Shown in pieces: positions 43,601 through 55,200 of a stretch of 64,000 nt of DNA. The DNA comes from Coturnix japonica (lineage: Eukaryota > Chordata > Aves > Galliformes > Phasianidae), in the NCBI RefSeq assembly GCF_001577835.2, contig NC_029521.1, positions 9,042,255 through 9,106,254 on the forward strand. Direction: 5' to 3'. How positions within the stretch are numbered: position 1 is the stretch's first letter; each line of letters opens with the position of its first letter. Below the pieces are notes generated by a model. That model saw only the letters and a program-made list of their open reading frames with translations. It made no database searches and was not told the origin of the DNA. The translations under genes and the position numbers were made by a program.

Positions 43601-45774
43601 TTTATGGCTGCTGTCCTCTGACTCTTTGTAGCTAATCTGTTTGGTTTGAAAGAGCAATGCAGTGCATTGGGATATGTCCTTCCCTGGAGGGGTGGAGTAA
43701 TCCCAGCAAGTAGTACATAAAATGCCAAAGAAACAATTAAAGAAAGAATCAGCTTCTAACTATAATGAGAAACTTGTGGCAGGACAAAAGAAATACAGCA
43801 AAATGCGAACTCTCCGCAGAGAGATTTGAGGTTTTGTTTTGCTTTGCTTGGAAAATCCGGTGCACTTGATCTGACCCCTTCAGATAATTGAGTTGTAGAA
43901 CGTGGGAAGGAGCAGGGCTGCCATGCCAGCAGTGCTGAGCACTGCCAAAAGGGGCTGGTCCTTATTGCTTTCATCCCATACTGTGAATGGTGCTCAGACA
44001 GCACCCTGGGTCCAGGCTGTGCTGTTAGTGCTTGTGCAAGGGAGGCTGGGAGGCCTCCCTCCCACTGCCATGCTGGCTTTTTGCATGTTGCCTTGGGCTG
44101 ATTCAGCTCCAGCACAGCACTGTCTGCTTCTGTGGGGCAGGGTGGTTTTGCTGTGCTGGGGTGGTGAAGGACCTGGAATGAGGCTGGGGAGCAGCAGAAC
44201 AAGCCGTGCTGGTGCTGGAGTTGTTCTGCACTGTGATGGTGGCAAGGACAGGGGCAGAGCATCTAATGTGCTGCAGGGAGCCCACCCTGAGCCTGCACCC
44301 AGCGAGATGTCAATGAGTCACGCAGAGGCTGCTGCCACTTGTGCTGGAACAAGCTTCAGAAGCGCCCAAGGCTCTTCCCAAGCCTGCAAAGCTGTAATTT
44401 GTGGCTCGCTTTTGCTTCCTCTTTGCCAGCTCGGTGCAGTCGGAGTGGAAATGCGAAGTGCTCTAAAAGCTGGGCTGCTGCAGAAAGTGCCTCTTTTTCT
44501 TTTCTTTTTCTTTCTTTATTATTATTATTTTCAATGTTGGCAATGAGAGCACTTCTCCTGCAGAGCCGTCTGTGCAACTGCAAAAACAGGGCCTGCAGGG
44601 CCTCTGGCTGGCCTCCCAACATTGCCAAACAGAGACAGCTCGTGTTCGTGCCACTTGCGCAAAGAGGGGAATGCAGCAAGGAGGGCGAGGCGGCCCTGGG
44701 AGGAATTTGTGCGCCGTAGGCTTGACATAACCGAGCATCAGGCTTCCCAGAGCTGGCTGGGCCCCGGTGCCAGCCCAGTTGGACTGGTTGCTGGTGGAAC
44801 AGCACTGCTGGCTGCCAGCCCCTGAGCATGAGTCATGGGTTTGCTGCAGGAGAGTCCCTGCTCTGGCAGCTTCCCAGCCCCAGGCTCTTCCTACTCACTT
44901 TCTCCGTGCTTCTCAAAGTGGGGCTGAAAACAAGCTCTTGAGTAACCAGCCCACAGCTTTATTTAAACAACAGCTGTAGTTCTGGATCAACGAACTGCAA
45001 CAGGCTTCTGAACAAGGAGACTGTAGAGCCGTGAGAAGGAATGATTGTATCTTGTAGGCAGTGTCCCAACAAGCTGCCGGTCCAAGTGAGCTCAAGGAAC
45101 CAACAGGTCTTCCACCCCCGGCCTTCAGTTCCCAGTGGAAAACCACCACAGCTGCTGAGATGGGGCTTATTTCCCAGATAGTCCTACTGACCCCCCACCC
45201 CACTTCTAAATATCCCTCACCAAGCTGTTTTTGTGTGTGTTCCTAAGCTAGTAGCTGACTTGGCTTAGAAAGACAAGGTGCCTCGTCAACACTTTGTGTG
45301 CACACGAGAGATAAGAGAGTCACGCTGAGCTCTAAGCGAGGTGGCTTTGGAAGCAGAGTAAAGGTTGTTTGCTTAGTCCGGCCATTGCTGCTGGCTGCTA
45401 GGCCTGTCCATCCGACTGCAGTCTGAGGATGGTTTATGTCCTGCTGTGTGTAGTGGTGGGCAAGCACAGTCCCTGTGGCCTCTGGGTGGGACTGTGGGAT
45501 GCTCTGTGTCTTCGTGCAGCTTGGCTGCCCCAATTTGCCTTTTGACTTGATAAGGGTCTTTATAAAGGCAGTGTGTTTACATATGGGCTTTCAAAGAGGA
45601 TCGGTGCAAAAGATCCGCTTCCTCCTAACCTTAAAATGCAAAGAAGCCTGAAGTGTTGTTTATAAACGAGTCTGTTCCTTGACAAACGAATGTGTCCGTA
45701 CCAAACACAGCAGCACCGTGATTCCCCAGCGATTCCCCTCCCTCCCATCCCTGGGTACAGATCCCCTCACAGAA

Positions 45775-46250
45775 CCCGCCGCCATTTCGCGCCCCCCGTT
45801 CTACGCACTGCGCATGCGCGGCGGCGGCGGCCGGGGCAGGGTGGCGAGGCACGGGAGCGGCGCCCGGGGGGGAGGGGGCGGTGCCGCGCATGCGCGATGC
45901 GTCCCGGCGCAGCCTTGATATAGGGGCGGGGGCGATAGCGCCGCATTGCAGGCGGGTGCGGGACCATGGCGAGGCGGCTGCTGACCTTCCTCGGCCTCTT
46001 GGCGGCCGGTAAGCGGCCCGGCCTCCCCATCAGCACCGAACCGGGCCCCTTCCTCGGCTGTGGGCTGCGGGTTGTCACCGCCCGGGGCTTTCCGTGCGTT
46101 GAGTCGGGCGGGAGCAGGCCGCGCCGTGGGGCAGGGGGACGCGGCCCTTGGTAGCGGTGCCGTGCTACATAAGGGGAGAACTGGGGGGAGCAGCGTTGGG
46201 CAAGGGCTTATCCGCGGCCCTTCAGGGGTAGGTCAGCGTTAATCCTCTTT
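45775..46250 (+). promoter_or_regulatory. PSAP: PSAP CpG-island promoter
   Basis: Compact CpG island around the first PSAP exon. It contains two perfect NRF1 palindromes GCGCATGCGC (45810-45819 and 45886-45895), an E2F-like TTTCGCGCC (45785-45793), and an overlapping YY1-like CCGCCATTT just before it. A weak TATA-like GATATA lies near 45918-45923, about 45 bp before the ATG. The combination suits a housekeeping lysosomal gene. I did not see the palindromic CLEAR (TFEB) motif GTCACGTGAC in the island. Confidence 0.75.
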
Positions 46251-49200
46251 GGGACGGCCCTTAATGGTCTCCTGCCACAGGGAAGGGCCCGCTGCCCAGC
46301 CTGCTGCGGGGTGACAGTGGTGGCGGCCTGTCCAGCGCTGGGTGGAGGTTAGAGCTGTGCCCTGTGCCCGGCTGAGGGCAGGCGGTGATTCACTGTCTGG
46401 GCAGAGGGGCGTGTTTGGTGCTGGGGATCCCTCGAAGCGAAGGGCTCCTACAGCAGCGTTTATGTGGCAGGTTTTCCTCTCAGGTAGGTTTAAACACGCT
46501 GCCTGTTTGCTTCTGAGTTTAACCTGTCGCTTTTGGCCGGCGCATTAAAAGCTATAGGAACAGCATGTTGGCAGGCATGTAAACCGTGCCTGAGAGAGAT
46601 TGCACAACTGCGTGCTGCTGTTATACCTAACAGTGTGCGCGTCTTGCCCTTCCTTGTGAGGATGATGTGCTGGAAAACCTCATATTTCTCATGCAAGGAA
46701 GCCAATATTGCTGTCTCACTCTGCTCTTCTATTTTCTGGATGCCATAACCCGCTTGGCTCTGTGCTGGGCCATCCAGACCCATTCTAGTGGGCTGTCCTT
46801 GGATCACCACAATGGTTGTTTTTTCCCCATGCTTTAAAAGTGAAAAGCCTTGAAAGTATCCTGCCGAGGCTGCTGTTAGTGTGTTTTGGATGTAATTGTA
46901 ATGAGAAACCAGTTTAGCAACGAGAGTTAACCTGGTCTGCTTGTTAAAGGCATGTGAGTGCAGCTAAGCATAGTAGAGGACTTGTTAGGCCTGTTTTTCT
47001 TTAGGAAGTCTGTATTTTAACAGAAATAAACAGCCATCTCTTTTCATTGAGGTGCTGCTGCGACTGTTAATCGACTCACCTACAAGAGCACTGTAAAGAT
47101 TATTTTCTGACGTCTTGGTTGTGACAACCTAGAAAGCCAATTTTATGCAACAAGTAATTAGCCGTATAAAAACCTCCCTACCCTTGCTGTATCCTAATGG
47201 AGTTACTTGGCAGGCTTACAGCAGGGCTGGTAGGCCATCGGGGTTTTTGGTTGTGACCTACTTTGAGCTGCTCCTGCATCTTCCCTGGGGAGACTCACAG
47301 GAATTAAAGCTAGGTATAAGGGCTGGTGTTTTCCTATGCTCTTTGGTTATTGCTGTCAGAGAGAGGTTAGTTTCTCTTGAGCTGTTCTGGGAGTCTCTAA
47401 AAGCTGAGATGTCATAGGGAGTGGAAAATAAGGCGGAATGGAGGCTTGTCAGCGAAACTGGAAGCATTGCTGTCAGGTGACGGTGATGTCACCTGGGGCT
47501 GTGGGAGGTTGGGCTCTGTTCATGTAGCAGTTTTTGTCTGCAGTGAATCTGCAATCTGCAAGCTGGAAGGGATACTCCTCTGGTCCTTGAAGCATGTGTT
47601 TTTGAGGGAGTGTTTGTGTGTGGGATTGCAGAGCAATGCTTAGTTTCAGATAGAAGTACTGTTACTGAGGAGGATTACATTCGAGTTGGTGTCTCTTTTC
47701 CCAAGCTTTGTATCTCTTTAAATGTTTGTATATAGAGGGATCTTCTTACAGATGTCCTTCTGTTTTCTGAAGTCTTAGGGATGTCTCTGGGCTTCACCTG
47801 CCTTATGCCAGGGACTGTAGGGTAACCTGTGGCCAAGACCTTTGGCTCTCTGCTAGGTGTGGTTCTAGCTGTGGTTAGGAGGTGGTATGACTGTGCTTAC
47901 CTAGTGAAAAGGAAGTCCTCAGTACAGTATTTCTGCAGAAACTTGCATGAAATCCCCCTTTTCCCAACCCAGAGAACCCCAGAGCAAAATGGAAGGGAGA
48001 TAAAGTGTGTATGTTCAACACTTTAGATGTATTTATATGGTGAACAAAAAATCTGCCGCAGGGAAAAATGCTTCCCATAATTTCATAGGGATATCCCGGT
48101 GTCCTGTCTGGGACAGCTTTCCTCTGATGGCTGCCAGATGCTCTGGAACATCCAAATGTCTTCTTAGCTTCTGTCCTAGGCAAATTTCAGGCAGAAGTTG
48201 CATGTTTATACTGCAACCTGTCATATCCTACAGCCTTAAGGGAACAGTGATTTATTGGAATGGTAGAGTTAATTTTACTGTCTTGGTTGATGGCATTTCT
48301 CTGCTGTTTTAAACTTTGTTATGATTGCCTGTATGGACAGAAACTGCTCCTCCTACCATGTTTGCTTTTTTGATGCTAGGAGCAAGGGAGTGTCTGAGCT
48401 ACAGCGATGCTTTACAACTACCACAGTGGGAGGGCACTCCCTACCCTGAGGAAAAGCCCAGTCCTGCCTTGAACTCCAGACTTGTTTCTGGTGAATTGCT
48501 GGAGTTCCTGGTGTTCCAGGCCTGATGTTGGTCAGGAAGTCTGATATTAAGGGTCACCTGGAGGACTGGTAACACCTAACTGTGTTTCATGTTCAGCCTG
48601 CACATTGTCCACAGTCTCCCAAGTGCTGTGCTCACTTGACTGCCTCGTTAATCCAGAATCATAGTACACTTTTGGCATGAGTGTGGGATGTGGTTACAGC
48701 TTGTGAAACCTTCCTTAAACTCACTAACTGACCAGAGAGGCTGTGGAGCACCAAACCCTTCCAATAACTCCCTGTTGGGGTCACTTCTTGACTTGTCGAC
48801 GCCTTGTAAGATTTGTCTTGAGAGGTTGATCCCACTTGACTTCAACTTGAACACACTTTGTTCTTGCAGTTCCCAAAAGAAGTGGGGTAAACATAGTTAC
48901 CAACCGTGCTCACAGTGGAGGAGATTGATGCCTTCTCTGGGTCTTTGGGTGTTTGTGGGTGGTAGCAGTCTCTTCTATTTAAACATTACTGTAAGCTTTT
49001 CAAAGGGAAAAGGTCCTGATGTCTGAGAGGGGTTGTTGCCTGTATTTGACTCACCTCTGTTAGCTTTTCCCTCACAGAAGCATTGAGGAAAGCTGTGATA
49101 GTTGGCACATGCTGATTTGAAATAGTGTCTAAGTAGGACAGTACTTTTGTGGGAGCAGGGCGCAAGTTTCCCTGTAGCTTCCCAGTCCTTAAACTGGCTT

Positions 49201-52200
49201 TTGTGTGAACTTCTTGGCAGGACCAATGTGACATACAGTAACTGTTGCTTTTTGGACTGTATTAGTGATATTCTAGCAGAGTTAGGTTACTGACCTGAGC
49301 CTTCAAGAAGGGGTCTCTGCTTCTGCTTTTCAGCTTTTTTGGAGAGTTTTGGTACGTTGTTGGGCTCCAGGCTGCGTTTCTGAGGCAACGCTGCTTCTGG
49401 GAGACAGCTTCTGTTGTTTGTCAGGCATGAACATCAGGGAGGTCAGCTTGGAGATGGAGCTCTCCCCTTTGGGCTGGAGAAGCTGCAGCCATCCTAGGGT
49501 GCCTTTGGACTGTCAGCTTGGCTGGAGGCCTGAAAGCTCAAGTCTTTTATGCGTGAAAGCCCTTTCATTTGGTATGTGGGCTGCATCTTCACCTCCCCTT
49601 TGTCCTTCCCGTTCTATTTTCCCTTGTTTAATTTAGGAAAAGCGCAGTGGCCGTTTGCCTTCTAAAATGGAAGAAGCCAGTTGAAAAAGGGAGGAACCAG
49701 TGAAGGGGATGAGTCTGAAACACCCTGGCCTTCACAGATAAGCTTGTGTGGCGCTCTATAAACAGCGGCATGCAACAACTTCATGGAAGGGGGTGGGGGA
49801 TGAAGGACAGGATTGGATGGACACGGCAGCTAATCTACAGAGAAAGGAGACATCTATTTAAAAATGGATGACCTCAGATAGATGAAGAACAATGTGTAAA
49901 ATAAAGGGATGCCGGAGATAAGTAAGAAGGTAATCCCATTGAGTTTATCCAGCGAGCATTAGGAGATGTGTGAGGTAAACCGACTGTGCTTTGTTTTCTG
50001 CTGGGCTGCTGCAGGCATCACGTGGCTTCACGTAGAGGCTGCTGGGGGCAGCAGGTAAGAGAACTGTTCTGTTGGGGGCTACCTCACAGTCCTAACACAA
50101 GACTTTCTCAGCCTTGCTCATATTCCTCCAGCCAAGAGCTGACAGCTGTTTGATTTCCCAGTCTGACCTTGAAACTTAACTCTCGCTGGTGCTACCAAAT
50201 GGATCTTGTGCTGTGTCTTACAACGGGCCCTATGTGAGCATTTTGCTGACCATCCACTTTTACAAGTTTGGAAGTCTTATAAGCAATCCTGTTTTACTGA
50301 AAAATGGTGTGAGGTCTTTGCCTTTTCCCAGGGGGTAACGTGGCAAATTTCTTGCTCTTGTGTAGAAGCTTTAAGTATGCTAAGCACATTTATCTTAAAA
50401 TAAATGGGTCACTCCTCTGTGAAATCCAGTGTAAACAGGCTTTAGAGAAGAACAGCTGAAAAGGCTGTGGACTGTCACCCATAGAGCTCTGTGTATTTGG
50501 CTCTACTTGATGTGTGCTGGCTGTGTACCTAGCGGATGCGTTGGTAACTGAGCTGTGAAGCTGATCCTCTGATTGCTCAGACTCGAGATGCGAGAAGCAG
50601 AAACGTGATTATTTGCTTGTCATAACCTCACTAGAAGCTTTGTAGCTTAATTTGTGCTTCTCGGTGGTCAGTGTAATTTTACAGCATTTTGTGATGTGTA
50701 AACAGCACTGATGTAGTAATAATGGCTCCTGGATAACACCTATCCAGCTAATAGGTTTGAACAGGCTTCTGACAGCCCAACAAAAAATGACAGCAGTGCC
50801 CTTTAGGCTTGGACCGGGGCTGGTTTCATAGCAGTCTGCCTGCTGTGGGATTTCAGGAGCTGTTTCTTCATTGGTTAGTGCAACCTGATAGATTGAGCTG
50901 ACCTACAGGCAAGATGGATTGGGAAAAGTCTGTGAAGCCGAGTGTTCCAGTGACATTTGCAAACCAGCACAGTAAATGAATAAAATACTTTAAAAAAAGA
51001 AATAACTAGGAAGTGAGCTTGATAATCTTGCCTTATTACTAATAGTGCAGGTCTCTTACATGCCTTCAGGGGGGCTGTCTGAAGATCAACTGCCTTTCTG
51101 GAGCTGGCTGTGCCGTTGGTATTTGGGACTCATTCTTACATCTTGGAATAGAAATCTGCTTAGAAGTGTTAGTAAACTGAAGTGGCATAATGGAAAGGTC
51201 ATAATTACACAGTACAGCATTGCAGTGTTTACACTAAAGTGGAAATCACTTAAGCATGCAACCATGAAAACACAATTCTCTCTTTGGCAGCTGTGGCCAG
51301 CCCTGTTTTGTGGCAGAAGGACTGCGTGAAGGGTCCAGAAGTCTGGTGTCAGAGTCTTCGGACAGCATCGCAGTGTGGAGCCGTGAAACACTGCCAGCAG
51401 AACGTCTGGAGCAAGCCTACTGTAGTAAGTATCAACTGCTGAGGTGTCTTCCCAGGGTAGTTTGGGTAGCTGGTTTTCATATACTGAAGATTTTCAGCTC
51501 TGATTGCGGTTAAGTGCTACATCGGACTACACCTTGGTTGTTGTGAGTTAATTTGGGCACCAGATAAGGGTTGCTTTCCTTTTTGTGGCCTTGTGCAACT
51601 TGTCTGCTGACTTCTCATGTGACCTGTTGCGCAGTCCTTGAGCAGCATGAGGAACAGAGCTAGTTGGTTTCAGACTTGATCCTCTTCGTTAAGGCAATTC
51701 ATAATTCATAGAGCCCTTTTTATACCGAGCCACACCAAGCTGGTAGCTTTATTTAAACAATATCAGCTGTGTGATTGCTTAGGTCTTACTCACAGTATGA
51801 TACTCTACAAAAAATACAGCTTGTGCTAAATTAGGAATGCCCTGACAGTAAATACAATTGTTATATTTAGTATGGCTCTTCGGGTTGTGCTGAATGTGAG
51901 TGCTGCTTGTTGTGGTGGTGTTTCACAGCCTTCTAGGAGAAAGGCTATTTGCATACAAGGTACAGCCAACCTGCTTTACCTGCATTTGTGCCTAAATGTG
52001 TTTCAGCTTGTGGAACAATAGGGAAAAGAGGAATGTTAGAATGATTACGTGTACTTAAAATGAGTGAAGCTGCCTGAGAAGTTCCTATGCTTCTAGTATG
52101 TGTGAACTTCAGTAATTTCTGGTGCTTTTGGGAAGACTTGTGTTTTGTTCTATCTTTAGGCTGTAAGTTTGTATTCTCTATTCTGTTCCAAGTTTACTTG

Positions 52201-55200
52201 ACATAAATAATTTAAGTGAATCTGATTAAAAATTATAATTTTTGTCCCTGATCTTTGGAAATGTAGACTCTTCAAAGAGGAAGGTAAAACAGGTTCAGGA
52301 GAGGACATCTCAGGTTGATATACTTTACCTTTCAAGGGTGCTGGGACTAGGTGACATAATAGTGATAACATACCTGCTTCTTCAGAACACGTCGATTTAC
52401 TTAAGAAACCAGTGTTGGACATGCTCAGAATGACCTTGGTCTGTTTTGAAATGTCTCTGCCTCTTCTACCTTAGTTTCAGCCTTAGTTTCTCCTTTAATT
52501 TAAAATAACAACATAGTGCTCATTCTTTGCATTCATATTTGCAAACTGCATTTACGGGCACTTAATTCAGTCTCCAAATAACTTTATTCTTCTTCCCTCC
52601 CTAGAACAGCATCCCCTGTGATTTGTGCAAGGAACTTGTAACAGTGGTTGGCAAGGTTTTGAAGGACAATGGCACAGAGGTAAGCTGAGCTCTTCTTGCT
52701 CTAAGGCACCTGTTGATTTCTTTGTCATAACACGGTTTCAAGGTGAAGGGGTAGAAGAATATTCTGCAAGAATTTTCCCAATATGAACAGCAAGTGTTGA
52801 AAGGGGATGGGTTACATAGAATATGGCTTTTAAGTGCAGCTCTTCTGGAATTAGAAAGTCCTAGAGCCTTCCCTAACACATCCCTGATTGTCTGTGGATA
52901 GAATTGTTCTTGTGTTAGTGGGATGTTAATCTTGAAGGGTGTGATAGTGTAGAAGTGGATGATGAAAGCAAGTAAAGCGGGCTTTATTTTGGCTATGTGT
53001 CTGCTTCCCTTTAGCTTTCATGAACTCAGAGTACTTAGTACTGTCATGCTAGCTCATAATTTCACTTCCCGTTTAGTGTAAATGGTTTGTGGTTGTAAGG
53101 GTGCATTGTGTGGGCCTTGTAGGATGTATTTTTTGTTTTCTCTTTGGTGGGGTTTCATTGAAGGTACAAGACTGAGCAAAAAGCTGTAATGTAAATTCTT
53201 TCTAATCTGGCTTGCTGGCTACCTAGACCTACCTGAGTCCGAAGGCCTTCTTTAGGCTTCACATAATGCGTTTTGGGAATGGAAAGAGCTTTTGATATAT
53301 AGGTTTAGATAATCTATGGCTTGCCTTATCTTTATTAGGATGAGATCCGCTCTTACTTGGAAAAGACATGCGAGTTTCTTCCTGACCAAGGCTTGGCCTC
53401 TGAGTGCAAAGAAATCGTGGACTCCTACCTACCAGTTATCATGGACATGATCAAAGAAGAATTTGTACGTAATCAACAATCTGTAACTGTTTGAACTGAA
53501 GACTGTGCTGTTGTTTGTGTTTGAATTTTCCATGCAAGATGGTGTGTGTGGTCCTTTGGTTCTGTATGGATTATGTGTGTTGCAGTTCTTTACATTTGAA
53601 GACAACTTCCTTACTGGGAACTTCTTTCCTGTTTCAGCAGAACAGCTGTCTATTCTGAACTTCATGTAACAGTGCAGACAGTCCAGAGCTTTATGTATTT
53701 ATCTCTCCCCAGGATAAACCTGAAGTTGTATGCAGTGCCCTCTCATTGTGCCAGTCCCTTCAGAAGCATCTTGCAGCAATGAAACTTCAGAAGCAGCTCC
53801 AGTCCAATAAGATACCAGAGCTGGACTTCTCTGAATTGACGTCTCCATTCATGGCTAATGTGCCTCTTCTCCTTTACCCTCAAGACAAACCCAAGCAGAA
53901 GTCTAAGGTAAGGGTACAGCGCTACTACACTGTGAAGGGAAAGTGAGGGTTTTCTGTTCTGGAGTGTCAGTTTGTGTAAGGATTAATTGGTGACTCTTGG
54001 TAAGGGATTCTCATCCTCGACAAAGATTAAATAGATGTTATTCACCTGAGTGAAACCTCATCTCTACAGCTATCTTCCTTGTGGATTTAAAGCTAAGTAA
54101 GCTAATAGCTGCAGCCTCTGTGGACCATCTACGTTAACCTTGGATTAACAACTGCAATCTATGCAATTAAGTCTTGTGCTGGGCTTTCCCATCCAGGACC
54201 ATAGTAGTCAGGCAGGTCTTACTTGAAATGGTTTCTTCCAAGAAAGTGTTCAAAGGAAACAGGGAAATTCTCTCATGTTCTGCTTAATCTCTTGACTGTG
54301 CCCTTCATAGAAAGCATTTGTCTCTGAATCTGGAGGTGAAGACTGGATCAGAAGAGAATGAATAGCTGACAAAGGGTTGTAGATGAGACTATGAACTTGG
54401 GAGTAGAGGCTGAGTCTGATAATGAACTTAGATAGGGGAATTAAACAGCTGGGTGGATGTAGAACAAGCTCTTGTGGGTGGAGCAGGGAGACCTGAGCCA
54501 AACCTTTCCCCTGTGGTCTAGTAACAAAACCAAGAGATTTTGGTGATTGGGTATCTCAACTGATATATTGGGTTTCAGGGCTGCGTGTACCTAATCTCCA
54601 TCTAGTGGCTGGTGCACATACCAACAGGAACTTGTTTTTTCGTGTTAGGTTGGGCTTTTAAGTGTTGTATATGGTATTAATTAAGGTTTACATATAGCTT
54701 AAATTAATCATTAAAGCTTAGTACTGCACTTGAAGATTCAATTACTATGTGAAGATGTGTCAGCTTCTTTTCTCTCTTGGTATAGGGAACTGAGGACGTA
54801 TGCCAAGATTGCATTCGGCTGGTTACTGACGTTCAGGAAGCTGTGAGGACAAATGAAACCTTCGTAAAGTCCTTAGTTGCTCATGCCAAGGAGGAATGTG
54901 ATCGCCTTGGACCTGGAATGTCTGATATGGTACATTACCCTTCTGTTCAAAGATTTGTTTCCATATGTAAACATAAAACACTTGATCAGTGCCTTAGTCC
55001 CCTCTCATACAACCAAGGAACATGTGTGATATTCAGTGTATGTTATGCCATGTAACAATAACTTGACATTGAAATCATCAGCTTTTTGGTCAAGTAAGTA
55101 GCACTGGCATAAGGGGAGGAGTGAATGGGAGTGAAAGGAACAGAAAAAGGCTCAAGATGGCTGGGAGCCTTTGAAGATGTTTGATAAAAATAATCTTGGG

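Larger units (their letters stand above)
37351..45770. other. Intergenic region between the CHST3 promoter and PSAP
   Basis: Head-to-head intergenic space of about 8.4 kb. Apart from two CR1 fragments and a GC-rich patch at about 38.92-39.0 kb, I recognise nothing coding. Open frames are short shadows. Enhancers shared by the two divergent genes could sit here, but nothing in the bare sequence shows them. Confidence 0.5.
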
